Part shown: positions 14,941 to 23,238 of the stretch, piece by piece
Layout: each line of letters begins with the position of its first letter
Position numbering within the stretch: the stretch's first letter is position 1
NCBI GenBank assembly: GCA_963849115.1
Contig: CAWKGK010000007.1
Span: 1-64,000 of the forward strand
Reading direction: 5' to 3'
DNA length: 64,000 nt
Source: JACDAL01 sp963849115
Lineage (GTDB): Bacteria > Actinomycetota > CADDZG01 > WHSQ01
The notes under the pieces: model-generated
What the model saw: the letters and a program-made list of their open reading frames with translations, nothing else
Database searches by the model: none
Told to the model about the DNA's origin: nothing
Position numbers and translations under genes: made by a program

Positions 14941-16041
14941 TTAGTCAGCGAACACCTCGCGTCCGCTCACTAAAGTGCGCATGACAACGAGCGCGTCGTC
15001 CACGACTACGACATCCGCCGGCGTCCCGGGTTTGAGCGAACCCAGCTCGGGCCGGCCAATGAGGCGCGCCGGAACAGAGCTCGCGGCTTCCAGCGCGTCG
15101 GACGGCTCGGCCCCCAGCGCGACGAGGTTGCGAACGGCGGTATCCATGGTCGAGACACTTCCGGCGAGCGTGCCGTCGGCCAGGCGCGCTGCTCCCTCGG
15201 CCACGAAGACCTCTCGATCGCCGAGGGAATAAGAGCCGTCCGGCAGGCCAGCCGCCATGATTGCGTCGGTGACGATCGCGAAACGGCCGCGGGCGGCAAG
15301 AAAGGCGGCGAAGGCCGCCTCCGAAGCAAGGTGCACCAGATCCACGATCGCCTGCACGGTGACATCGGATCGGACCAGAGCCGCACCGGATACGCCGGGG
15401 TCGCGCGGCTGCCAGCGCCGCTGTGCGTTGTAGATGTGCGTAACGGCTCGCGCCCCGCGATCGAACGCCTCATGGGCCGTGGGCGCGTCGGCGTCACAGT
15501 GCCCGCACGCCACGACGATCCCTCGCTTTGTGAGCTCATCGATAAGGCCTAGGGCACCCGGCAGCTCCGGGGCCAGCGTCATGTAGGTCACGGGCCCGCC
15601 CTTGCAGAGGCGAACTGCGAGCTCGAGGTCTGGTTCGCGGGCGTTGAGGGGATCGTGAGCCCCCGCCCACTCGGGGTTGATGAACGGTCCCTCAAGGTGG
15701 ATGCCCAGAACTCGCGGCCCCCCCGGACTCGGTTGGAGGGAGCGAGCCACCGTCAACGCTTCCTCGTAGGCGCTGAGGGGCGAGGAGATGAATGTTGGTT
15801 GGTAGGCGGTCACGCCGGTCCGAGCCAGGCTTGCGCCGGCCTCCGCATAGCCGTCGGCGTCGGCTGCAAGGAAGTCGACACCCGCGAATCCGTTGACCTG
15901 GAGGTCGACGTAGCCGGGAGCGGCCAGACCCTTTCTGCCCGGCGGCGAAACCCCCACATCGGCCACAAGGCCGTCCTCGACCACCACGTCGCCCGCGACG
16001 ATCTCGCCGTCCACCTTCGCCTCGACCACGCCCAAACGCAT
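14941..16041 (-). CDS. nagA: N-acetylglucosamine-6-phosphate deacetylase
   Basis: A 366-residue amidohydrolase that removes acetate from GlcNAc-6-P. Seen are GYVDLQVNGFAGVDF, the metal Glu in GIHLEGPFINPEWAGAH, His in VVACGHCDADAPTAHEA, His in AVTHIYNAQRRWQPRDPG and the catalytic Asp in FAIVTDAIMAAGLPDGSYS. These are the NagA signature positions. The ATG at 16041 gives normal length. An upstream extension would run through the divergent EIIC gene and has no family similarity. The 81-bp space between it and EIIC should contain both promoters. Confidence 0.93.
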   Translation of the reverse strand: MRLGVVEAKVDGEIVAGDVVVEDGLVADVGVSPPGRKGLAAPGYVDLQVNGFAGVDFLAADADGYAEAGASLARTGVTAYQPTFISSPLSAYEEALTVARSLQPSPGGPRVLGIHLEGPFINPEWAGAHDPLNAREPDLELAVRLCKGGPVTYMTLAPELPGALGLIDELTKRGIVVACGHCDADAPTAHEAFDRGARAVTHIYNAQRRWQPRDPGVSGAALVRSDVTVQAIVDLVHLASEAAFAAFLAARGRFAIVTDAIMAAGLPDGSYSLGDREVFVAEGAARLADGTLAGSVSTMDTAVRNLVALGAEPSDALEAASSVPARLIGRPELGSLKPGTPADVVVVDDALVVMRTLVSGREVFAD

Positions 16042-16122
16042 CCGATCTCGCTTTCTCTGCACATCCGAGGCCCAGGAGGAGTATTTTGTAACCGCTCGCT
16101 CACCGAGTCCAGGGGGAAGAAA

Positions 16123-17298
16123 ATGCTCGGAGTCCTTCAGCGTATCGGCCGGTCGTTGATGATGCCCATCGCCGTTCTGCCTGCGGCCGCGTTGCTGCTC
16201 CGCCTCGGAGTGTATTTCCAAACGGTCTCCTGGCTCAGTTGGGGGGCGACTGTGTGGGAGGTAATGGCGGCCGGGGGCCAGGCGGTGTTCGACAACCTCC
16301 CGCTGCTGTTCGCCATCGGCGTCGCAATCGGTTTCACGGAAGGGGCAGGAGCCGCAGGACTTGCGGCGGGCGTTGGCTACGTCGTGCTCAAGGGCATCAA
16401 CGGCATCTCGGAGGTGAGCCCCGGCCAGCCGGTGGACATGGGAGTCCTGGGCGGGATCACCATGGGCCTCATCGCCGCGGTGCTCTACGACAGGTTCAAG
16501 GGCATCCACCTTCCGGACTATCTCGCCTTCTTCGGAGGTCGCCGCTTCGTCCCGATCATCACCGCATTCGCGGGCATGGGCGTCGGGCTGCTCGCCTACT
16601 TCATCTGGCCGCCGATCGGAAGAGCAATCCAGGACTTCGGCGACTGGATCGTGGGAGCGGGCGCACTCGGTGTGTTCATCTACGGAATCGCAAATCGGGG
16701 ACTCTTGCCAATCGGCCTCCACCACATCATCAACACGCTCGTGTGGTTCGAGTTCGGCACTTACGAAGCAGCCGGAGGAAAGGTCGTGCACGGCGACCTC
16801 ACCCGCTACTTCGAGGGTGATCCCGAAGCCGGAATCTTCATGGCCGGCTGGTACTTCGTGATGATGTTCGGGCTGCCGGCCGCCTGCTTCGCCATGTGGC
16901 GCGCCGCCGACCGCGAGAACAAGAAGTCAACCGGCGCCATCATGGGTTCGAGCGCCTTTACATCGTTCCTCACCGGCATCACCGAGCCGATCGAGTTCAG
17001 CTTCATGTTCGTCGCTCCCCTCCTCTATGCCACTCATGCGCTGCTGTGCGGTGTCGCGCTCGTCGTCGCGGAGAGGCTCGGAATTCTGATCGGATTCGGC
17101 TTCTCCGCCGGGCTGATCGATTACATCGTCTCCTACGGACTATCGACGAACGCTTTGCTGATAATCCCCATAGGACTCGTATTCGCCGGCGTCTACTTCG
17201 TGCTCTTCTCGGCGTCGATCCGCGTGTTCAACCTCGAGACACCGGGCCGTGAACCAGTCGAGAGAACCCCGCGCCAAGCCGAGCCGGCACCCGCCTGA
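16123..17298 (+). CDS. PTS EIIC permease, N-acetylglucosamine/glucose family
   Basis: A 391-residue membrane protein with about ten hydrophobic helices. It has LGVLQRIGRSLMMPIAVLPAAALLLR at the start, LPIGLHHIINTLVWFEFG and the conserved GITEPIEFSFMFVAPLLY loop that binds the sugar. The HHxxN segment and overall layout resemble NagE rather than PtsG. There is no fused EIIB or EIIA; those are the separate genes at 12976 and 13221. AGGGGGAAG sits just before the ATG. It is divergent from nagA, which fits uptake of GlcNAc as GlcNAc-6-P. Confidence 0.92.
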   Translation: MLGVLQRIGRSLMMPIAVLPAAALLLRLGVYFQTVSWLSWGATVWEVMAAGGQAVFDNLPLLFAIGVAIGFTEGAGAAGLAAGVGYVVLKGINGISEVSPGQPVDMGVLGGITMGLIAAVLYDRFKGIHLPDYLAFFGGRRFVPIITAFAGMGVGLLAYFIWPPIGRAIQDFGDWIVGAGALGVFIYGIANRGLLPIGLHHIINTLVWFEFGTYEAAGGKVVHGDLTRYFEGDPEAGIFMAGWYFVMMFGLPAACFAMWRAADRENKKSTGAIMGSSAFTSFLTGITEPIEFSFMFVAPLLYATHALLCGVALVVAERLGILIGFGFSAGLIDYIVSYGLSTNALLIIPIGLVFAGVYFVLFSASIRVFNLETPGREPVERTPRQAEPAPA

Positions 17299-17322
17299 GG
17301 ACTAGTCATCGAGGCGTTCGCC

Positions 17323-17505
17323 GTGGCCGCCATGGCGGTTGTGTGGTGGGCGCCGACGTTTCTCTCCTTGAGTGATTTGCAGGCGCGCTCGCACATCCCG
17401 CGCGTCTACGTGTGGAAATGGACTGCCATCGTGTGCGTACCGGTTGTGGGTCCTCTCGTGTATCGGACCAGGGGCCGCCGGGAGCTCGACGCCCTCGCGG
17501 GCTGA
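17323..17505 (+). CDS. Small membrane protein, PLDc_N-like
   Basis: A 60-residue protein with two hydrophobic parts (MAVVWWAPTFLSL and IVCVPVVGPLVYRTRGRREL). The second resembles the PVVGPLxY pattern of the short phospholipase-D N-terminal (PLDc_N) domain, which occurs as stand-alone membrane peptides in actinobacteria. It starts with GTG at 17323 or ATG at 17332, 25-34 bases after the EIIC stop, with only a weak GAGG upstream. It could be a real small gene of the EIIC transcript or chance. Confidence 0.4.
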   Translation: MAAMAVVWWAPTFLSLSDLQARSHIPRVYVWKWTAIVCVPVVGPLVYRTRGRRELDALAG

Positions 17506-17626
17506 GGGCTACCTTGGAAGAAAACCCGGGCATGGCCTCGGCGAGCTGCTTGAGGCGCGATGAGTTTCGAGCCTGAGCCCGGTCTCTAGCATTGGCCAAT
17601 GAGAAAAACAGACTGAGGAGTAAAGA

Positions 17627-18622
17627 GTGACAGCACAAACCCCCCTTGCGATCGAGGCGAACGGGCTCGTCAAGTCCTTCGGCGAGACTCTCGCCGTCGA
17701 CGGCGTCGACCTGGCCGTGCGCAGCGGCTCCGTGTACGGCATGCTCGGCCCCAACGGAGCCGGGAAGACAACTGTGATCCGCATGCTGGCGACGTTGATC
17801 AGGCCTGATGCGGGCAGCGCCAGAGTCCTTGGGCATGACATCTCAAAGGAGGGCGACGCCGTTCGCAGGGCCGTCAGCCTCACCGGCCAGCTCGCCTCGG
17901 TGGACGAGGATCTCACGGGCCGCGAGAACCTGATACTGCTGGGCCGCCTGCTCGGACTGAAGCGCCCGGCGGCCAAGGCGCGCTCTTCCGAGCTGCTCGA
18001 GGCCTTCGGGCTCTCCGAGGCAGCAACTCGGCTCGTCAAGAACTACTCAGGCGGGATGCGGCGTAGGCTCGATATTGCCGCGAGCATCGTGGTCACCCCC
18101 CAGCTGATGTTCCTCGACGAACCGACAACCGGCCTCGACCCTCGCTCCCGCAACCAAGTCTGGGGCATCATCCGGGCGCTGGTGGGGGCGGGAACCACGA
18201 TCCTGCTCTGTACGCAGTATCTAGAGGAGGCGGACCAGCTCGCCGACGGGATCGCCGTCATCGACCACGGCAGGGTAATTGCGGAGGGGACTCCCGGCCA
18301 GCTCAAGGCCTCGGTGGGCACCGGCGCCCTACATGTGCGTTTGCTTGACCCCGAGCAACGCCCCCAGGCCGAGCGCGTGCTGCAGCGCGGGCTCGGAACA
18401 GCAACGCTTGAGCCCGACCCTGCGGCCCTCTCGGCATCGTGCTCTGACGCCGATCGTGCTGCCGAAACACTGGCAGAGCTGACTCGTGAGGGCGTGCGGA
18501 TCGCCGACTTCTCGCTCGACCAGCCAAGCCTCGACGAGGTCTTCTTGGCCCTTACCGGCCATCCCGCACAAGACGTTGCCGCCGGGCGAGCCAACGCACT
18601 CGAGGAGGAACAAACAGCATGA
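17627..18622 (+). CDS. DrrA-type ABC exporter ATP-binding subunit (first copy)
   Basis: A 331-residue ATPase with Walker A GPNGAGKTTVIRML, signature YSGGMRRRLDIAAS, Walker B LMFLDEPTTGLDPRSR and an accessory C-terminal domain typical of daunorubicin-resistance DrrA. It powers efflux of a drug or lipid through the permease encoded 4 nt overlapping downstream (ATGA). The GTG at 17627 follows GAGGAG. No antibiotic biosynthesis genes are near, so the substrate is unknown. Two further DrrAB pairs occur in this window. Confidence 0.93.
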   Translation: MTAQTPLAIEANGLVKSFGETLAVDGVDLAVRSGSVYGMLGPNGAGKTTVIRMLATLIRPDAGSARVLGHDISKEGDAVRRAVSLTGQLASVDEDLTGRENLILLGRLLGLKRPAAKARSSELLEAFGLSEAATRLVKNYSGGMRRRLDIAASIVVTPQLMFLDEPTTGLDPRSRNQVWGIIRALVGAGTTILLCTQYLEEADQLADGIAVIDHGRVIAEGTPGQLKASVGTGALHVRLLDPEQRPQAERVLQRGLGTATLEPDPAALSASCSDADRAAETLAELTREGVRIADFSLDQPSLDEVFLALTGHPAQDVAAGRANALEEEQTA

Positions 18623-19467
18623 GCATCAACCCAACCACCCAGGCCGCGCCTTCGCCTGCAGCCAACGAGGCTGCGGTTCGCAAGGCGATCTCTTCGATCT
18701 CACGTCCTCCCAGGGCAAGCGCTCTATCGGCTGCGCTCACGTTCGCGTGGCGGGGAATGCTCAAGGTCAAACACGTGCCCGAGCAGCTCCTGGATGTGAC
18801 GATCACACCGGTAATGTTCGTGCTCATGTTCACTTATCTGTTCGGCGGCGCAATCGCGGGATCCACGGGTGAGTACCTCGACTACATCCTTCCGGGGATC
18901 CTGGTGATGTCGGTGCTGTTCACCACCGTCTACTCGGGCGTTGCGCTCAACACCGACCTAACCAAGGGGGTCGTGGACCGCTTCCGCTCGCTGCCCATCT
19001 GGCGGCCTGCACCCCTGGTGGGATCACTTCTCGGAGACAGTGTGCGCTACGTCCTCGCAGGCACCGTGATCATCGTGCTGGGTGTGATCCTGGGCTACCG
19101 GCCGGGCGCCGGCGTCGGTGGGGCAGTTGCGGCGCTGGGTCTGGTGGTGCTCTTCTCCTTCGGCCTCTCCTGGGTCTTCACGACCCTCGGTCTGTTGCTG
19201 CGTTCGCCCAACGCGGTGATGAATGCCGGCTTCATGGGGATCTTCCCGCTCACCTTCCTCTCCAACGTCTTCGTCGATCCCCGGACACTGCCTCCAGTGC
19301 TCGAGGCATTTGTCGACGTCAACCCGATCTCGATCCTGGCGACCGCTTCCCGGGGCTTGATGGAGGGCAACGCCGAGGCCGGCGACATTGCGATCGTGCT
19401 GGCGGTGGCTGTGGCGCTGACTGCAGTGTTCGCTCCGCTGACGACGCGTCTGTACCGCAGAGGCTGA
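18619..19467 (+). CDS. DrrB-type ABC exporter permease (first copy)
   Basis: A 282-residue ABC-2 permease with a cytosolic N-terminal region of about 55 residues and six membrane segments. It carries the family motifs DYILPGILVMSVLFTTVYSG, LTKGVVDRFRSLP and MGIFPLTFLSNVFVDP. It pairs with the ATPase upstream, whose stop it overlaps. A GC-rich hairpin at 19508-19535 marks the end of the unit. Confidence 0.92.
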   Translation: MSINPTTQAAPSPAANEAAVRKAISSISRPPRASALSAALTFAWRGMLKVKHVPEQLLDVTITPVMFVLMFTYLFGGAIAGSTGEYLDYILPGILVMSVLFTTVYSGVALNTDLTKGVVDRFRSLPIWRPAPLVGSLLGDSVRYVLAGTVIIVLGVILGYRPGAGVGGAVAALGLVVLFSFGLSWVFTTLGLLLRSPNAVMNAGFMGIFPLTFLSNVFVDPRTLPPVLEAFVDVNPISILATASRGLMEGNAEAGDIAIVLAVAVALTAVFAPLTTRLYRRG

Positions 19468-19507
19468 GGAGATTCGGGCCGGCCGAGACCTCGACCCCTG
19501 ACGCGAC

Positions 19508-19535
19508 CGAGGCCCCGCTGGGAGACGGGGCCTCG
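19508..19535. terminator. Bidirectional GC-rich hairpin terminator
   Basis: The arms CGAGGCCCCG and CGGGGCCTCG (10 bp, perfect) enclose an 8-nt loop. It lies between the converging exporter operon and the CAP-domain gene. There is no long U tract, as is common in high-GC actinobacteria. Confidence 0.75.
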
Positions 19536-19573
19536 ATCGGTGGTCGGCGGCAGGGACGAGAGTGCCGCCTGGA

Positions 19574-20077
19574 TCAGCAGCTTCTGTGTCTCGCCGTGAG
19601 GCGGGTGCCGGGGTCGGCTGCGGACTCGAAGACGAAGGTGACCCAGATTCGGTCGTGCCTTCTGACCACTCCCACGCCGACGTGGCGGAAGGGGGAGTAG
19701 AGGGCGTTGGCACGGTGGCCGGCAGAGTTCATGAAGGCACGATGCAGCGACTTGACGGTGGAGCCGACTCCCACGTTCTCTCCCAGCACTCGCCAGTGGG
19801 TGACCCGCTTGGCAAGCGTGGAGTCGGGGGTGTGGAAGAGGTTGTTCTGCTCCGCCATGTGCCAGCTGTGACGGCGGGCGACCACGGTGAGCTGCTTGTC
19901 GAGCTCAAGCTTGGGGGTGCGCCTGGTGGAGCGGGCGAGGTTGACCTTCTTGGCGAAGGCGCGCTCTGAGCGGTAGTGGTGCCAGCACTTCTCGCCTTGG
20001 GCTCCGGCGGGAGCGGCGGTCAACAGAGTTCCAGAGATGACTGCGGCGGTGACTACGGCAGAAAGACGTCGGTACAT
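19574..20077 (-). CDS. Secreted CAP/SCP domain protein under a c-di-GMP riboswitch
   Basis: A 167-residue protein with a signal peptide ending AAPAGAQG, then a CAP domain: VNLARSTRRTPKLELDKQLTVVARRHSWHMAEQN, LGENVGVGSTVKSLHRAFMNSAGHRAN and GVGVVRRHDRIWVTFVFE. The His and Glu residues of the CAP cavity are present. YkwD/SCP-like proteins of this class are secreted and may bind sterols or lipids or act at the wall. GGGAGG precedes the ATG, and a c-di-GMP-I riboswitch occupies the leader, tying it to the motile/sessile switch. Confidence 0.9.
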   Translation of the reverse strand: MYRRLSAVVTAAVISGTLLTAAPAGAQGEKCWHHYRSERAFAKKVNLARSTRRTPKLELDKQLTVVARRHSWHMAEQNNLFHTPDSTLAKRVTHWRVLGENVGVGSTVKSLHRAFMNSAGHRANALYSPFRHVGVGVVRRHDRIWVTFVFESAADPGTRLTARHRSC

Positions 20078-20082
20078 GAGGT

Positions 20083-20190
20083 TCCTCCCAGTTCGGTAGC
20101 TGGGCCATCCCGTTTGTCGGGACCCCTGGCTTTGCGCCCCCGCGTTGCCGCGGGTTTGCCTTTCTCGTCGGGTCCGTCCCTTCGGTTCTC
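20083..20190 (-). ncRNA. c-di-GMP-I (GEMM) riboswitch in the CAP gene leader
   Basis: Read on the minus strand, the leader has GGCAAACC, a hairpin CCGCGGCAACGCGG with a GNRA-like loop, then GGGCGCAAAGCC, a second arm CCCGACAAACGGGAUGG, then GCUACCG, followed by the Shine-Dalgarno sequence. This order is that of the GEMM-I aptamer. The base aligned with G20 of the Vibrio Vc2 aptamer is G, so c-di-GMP rather than cGAMP is expected. Boundaries are approximate. The downstream platform lies close to the ribosome-binding site, so translational control is likely. Confidence 0.85.
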
Positions 20191-20391
20191 AGAGGGGGCG
20201 GGTTGCCTATTACTTCGGCCCGGCTCGACCGGGCCTTGAGGAATTACCTAAGATTTGTTTGAGGCGAGACCTCAGAACTCTGAATGTATTTATTGGCGGT
20301 GCCCTGGCGAATGCAATGGCCCACCCTTGTGCCGGTCTTTCCCACGTTTGACTCGCTCAGCGAGTTCATCCAGGGGAACTTCGAGAAAAGC

Positions 20392-21057
20392 TCAGCCGAT
20401 GTGCGGGCGGTGGTCGGTCTCTTCTTCGAAAGTGTTGCCCTCGGGCGGAATCGGGCGCTCCTTCAGCATCCGGGCGAGGTGCACGAGGTTATGTGCCATC
20501 CAACGCGTCGTGCGCTGCGTGTAGGGGTGGTTCTCCCCCCCAGCCTCGAGGTAAGAGGGGCCGGGGCCTGCGTCGCCGACCCAGTAGGTGTCAGAGTTGG
20601 GCGGGATCGTGCAGCCGAGATGTGACAGGTTGAACAACGTCGACTCCGCCGCCGCGTGCGCACCGTCCTCGTTGCCGGTGACCACAACCCCGCCCACCTT
20701 GTTGTAGAGCGGGTACTGACCGACGTCGTTGCGCTCGTTGTAGGTCCCGTCGAGTCGCTCGATGACGAGCTGGGCAACGCTGGAGCGGTGCCCGAACCAG
20801 ATAGGCGTCGCAACCACCAGGATGTCGGCCGCCTTGATGCGCTCGAGGATCCTGGGCCACTCGTCCCCGTCACCCTCGTACGAGCTAACCCCCGTCGGCA
20901 CGTTGTAGTCGACCACCCGGATGACTTCGCTCTCTACCTCCAGGCTGTCGAACCACGCGATCACTTTGCGCGCCAGTGCTTCAGTATTCGAGACCTCGGG
21001 AGATCGCTTGAGAGTGCAGTTCAGAAAGGCAGCCTTAAGGCTCACGCTCCACCTCAT
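20392..21057 (-). CDS. NADPH-dependent FMN reductase / flavodoxin-fold oxidoreductase
   Basis: A 221-residue flavodoxin-fold protein: KAAFLNCTLKRSPEVSNTEALARKV (phosphate-binding loop), AADILVVATPIWFGHRSSVAQLVIERLDG and VGGVVVTGNEDGAHAAAESTLFNLSHLGC. Such enzymes reduce flavins, quinones or azo compounds using NAD(P)H. It lies 48 bp downstream of the ABC exporter on the same strand, and the promoter of that unit carries a SoxR-like operator. Flavin oxidoreductases and ABC exporters are typical SoxR targets in streptomycetes. The ATG at 21057 lacks an obvious ribosome-binding site; a GTG at 21045 is an alternative. Confidence 0.87.
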   Translation of the reverse strand: MRWSVSLKAAFLNCTLKRSPEVSNTEALARKVIAWFDSLEVESEVIRVVDYNVPTGVSSYEGDGDEWPRILERIKAADILVVATPIWFGHRSSVAQLVIERLDGTYNERNDVGQYPLYNKVGGVVVTGNEDGAHAAAESTLFNLSHLGCTIPPNSDTYWVGDAGPGPSYLEAGGENHPYTQRTTRWMAHNLVHLARMLKERPIPPEGNTFEEETDHRPHIG

Positions 21058-21105
21058 TCATGAGTCGAAAGTCACATCGCTCCGGGAGGAGCAGGATGCA
21101 GGCTA

Positions 21106-23007
21106 CTAGACTCCTCCGGCCGGGACGATCGCGGCCTCCTTATCCCGAGGCTGCTCAAACTGTGTCCGGTACAACTCCTCGTAGCGGCCACCTGCGGCAA
21201 GAAGCTCCGTGTGAGTGCCGCGCTCCACGATGCGTCCGGCTTCGATCACCAAGATGACGTCTGCCGCACGAACAGTCGAAAGCCGGTGCGCGATCACCAC
21301 CGCGGTTCGCCCCGTGAGCGCCTCCCCCAGCGCCTCCTGAACCGCGACCTCCGAGGTGGAATCGAGGTGGGCGGTGGCCTCGTCGAGGATCACCACCCTC
21401 GGGCGTGCCAGGAGCAGCCGAGCGATCGTCAAGCGCTGGCGCTCGCCGCCGGAGAGCCGGTAACCGCGCTCGCCCACTATCGTGTCGAGTCCGTCGGGCA
21501 GTGACCGCACCAGCGACTCCAGCCGGGCACGCCGCAGCATCTCCCACAACTCTTCCTCCGAGGCCTCCGGGCGCGCCAGAAGAAGGTTGTCCCGGACGGA
21601 TTCGTGGAACAGGTGGCCGTCCTGAGTGACCAACCCGAGCGTCTCCCGAATTGACTCAAAGGTCAGGTCGCGCACGTCCACACCGGCCAAACGCACAGCG
21701 CCGCCGTCGACGTCGTAGAGCCGAGGCACCAGTTGCGCCATGGTCGACTTACCTGCTCCCGATGATCCCACCAAGGCCACCATCTGCCCCGGCTCTGCCC
21801 GAAACGACACCTCATGCAGCACCTCGACACCGCCGCGCGAGTCGAGGAGCGCGACCTCCTCCAATGAGGCAAGCGACACTTTGTCGGCCGAGGGATAGCT
21901 AAAGCGCACGGCGTCGAATTCCACGGAGACCGGACCCTCTGGCACCCGCCGGGCGTCCGGCTTCTCGGCGATCAAGGGCTTGAGGTCCAGCACCTCGAAG
22001 ACGCGCTCGAAGCTCACCAGTGCGCTCATCACTTCCACGCGCGCGCTGGCCAGAGCAGTCAGCGGAGCATAGAGACGAGTGAGCAGCAGGGCGAGAGCGA
22101 CGACGGCACCAGGCTCGAGCTCCCCCCGCAGCGCGTAGTAACCACCGACCCCGTAGACCACGGCAAGCGCCAGCGCAGAGACCAGCGTGAGCGCGGTGAC
22201 GAATATCCATTGCACCATCGCCGCGCGTACGCCGATGTCACGCACCCGCTGAGCTCGGGCGGCGAACTCGGCAGACTCGTGAGCCGGCCGTCCGAAGAGC
22301 TTCACAAGAGTCGCCCCGGGCGCCGAGAAACGCTCGGTCATCTGTGTGGTCATGACCGCGTTGTGGTTCGCCGACTCGCGCTGGAGCTGTGCCAGGCGGG
22401 TCCCCATGCGCCGAGCGGGAATGACGAACACGGGCAACAACAGCAGCGCAAGCAGAGTGATCTGCCAAGAGATCCCGAGCATCACGACGAGCGTGAGTGC
22501 CAGTGTGACGAGATTGCTGACCACTCCCGAAAGTGTGTTGCTGAACGCTCGCTGCGCGCCGATGACGTCACTGTTCAACCGGCTGACTAACGCGCCGGTG
22601 CGAGTCCGTGTGAAAAAGGCAATCGGCATGCGTTGGACGTGGTCGAAGACCGTCGTTCGCAGGTCGAGGATAAGACCCTCACCGATGCGTGCCGACAATC
22701 CTCGAGTCGCCAGGCCGAGCCCCGCCTCGAGCACGGCGATCACCGCGATAAGCGCCGCCAATCCGACGATCGTTCGCAGTGCCTCGCCCTTGACGATCGC
22801 ATCGAGAACCCGGCCCGCAAGCACTGGGGTCGCGACGGCCAAGGCCGCAGTGACGACACTGAGAAGAAGGAACCAGCCCAACTGACGACGATGAGGCCGC
22901 GCGAATTGGCCGATGCGGCGCATCGTGGCCTTGGAGAATGGCCGCCGGTCCGACTCGGCGTTCATCGCGTTGTAGAGCGACATCCAGGCGGTGACTTGCA
23001 TGTCCAT
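21106..23007 (-). CDS. ABC half-exporter (membrane domain fused to ATPase)
   Basis: A 633-residue type IV ABC half-transporter. A six-helix membrane domain occupies about residues 40-320 (FFTRTRTGALVSRLNSD is the usual coupling segment). The nucleotide-binding domain has Walker A VGSSGAGKSTMAQ, signature YRLSGGERQRLTIARLL, Walker B VVILDEATAHLD and a switch His in VIAHRLSTVR. It probably works as a homodimer exporting a hydrophobic compound. The ATG at 23007 has AGGAGGT upstream, better than the ATG at 23049. A MerR/SoxR-type promoter precedes it. Confidence 0.93.
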   Translation of the reverse strand: MDMQVTAWMSLYNAMNAESDRRPFSKATMRRIGQFARPHRRQLGWFLLLSVVTAALAVATPVLAGRVLDAIVKGEALRTIVGLAALIAVIAVLEAGLGLATRGLSARIGEGLILDLRTTVFDHVQRMPIAFFTRTRTGALVSRLNSDVIGAQRAFSNTLSGVVSNLVTLALTLVVMLGISWQITLLALLLLPVFVIPARRMGTRLAQLQRESANHNAVMTTQMTERFSAPGATLVKLFGRPAHESAEFAARAQRVRDIGVRAAMVQWIFVTALTLVSALALAVVYGVGGYYALRGELEPGAVVALALLLTRLYAPLTALASARVEVMSALVSFERVFEVLDLKPLIAEKPDARRVPEGPVSVEFDAVRFSYPSADKVSLASLEEVALLDSRGGVEVLHEVSFRAEPGQMVALVGSSGAGKSTMAQLVPRLYDVDGGAVRLAGVDVRDLTFESIRETLGLVTQDGHLFHESVRDNLLLARPEASEEELWEMLRRARLESLVRSLPDGLDTIVGERGYRLSGGERQRLTIARLLLARPRVVILDEATAHLDSTSEVAVQEALGEALTGRTAVVIAHRLSTVRAADVILVIEAGRIVERGTHTELLAAGGRYEELYRTQFEQPRDKEAAIVPAGGV

Positions 23008-23047
23008 CGCGCACCTCCTTTGTCCGTGAGAAGTCGTCGCCACGCTC

Positions 23048-23078
23048 ATGTTAGAACCTCAAGTGCGCTTGAGGTCAA
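23048..23078 (-). promoter_or_regulatory. MerR/SoxR-type promoter with 19-bp spacer
   Basis: On the minus strand the -35 hexamer TTGACC (23078-23073) and -10 TAACAT (23053-23048) are separated by 19 bp, the unusual spacing used by MerR-family activators. The spacer overlaps a dyad ACCTCAAG-TGCG-CTTGAGGT (23056-23075), very close to the SoxR box CCTCAAGTT-AACTTGAGG. It drives the ABC exporter gene and probably the FMN reductase. Confidence 0.75.
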
Positions 23079-23238
23079 GAGGGCAGTTGGGCCCGCGAGC
23101 CAAAGCCTCCCGAAGTCTTCCTCGTGAAAGGAGGCCCAGGAGTCACCATGAGCGAGAATGACATTATGAACCAACGGGAGGCTCGTTCAAGATGAACAAG
23201 CAATCCAGGACGGGCATCATCCTGGTGCAGAGGCGGTC

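Noticed and set aside
16042..16791. Upstream extension of nagA to 616 residues
   Set aside because: It lies antisense to the EIIC gene, is His/Asp/Arg-rich and has no amidohydrolase similarity. ATG at 16041 gives normal length.
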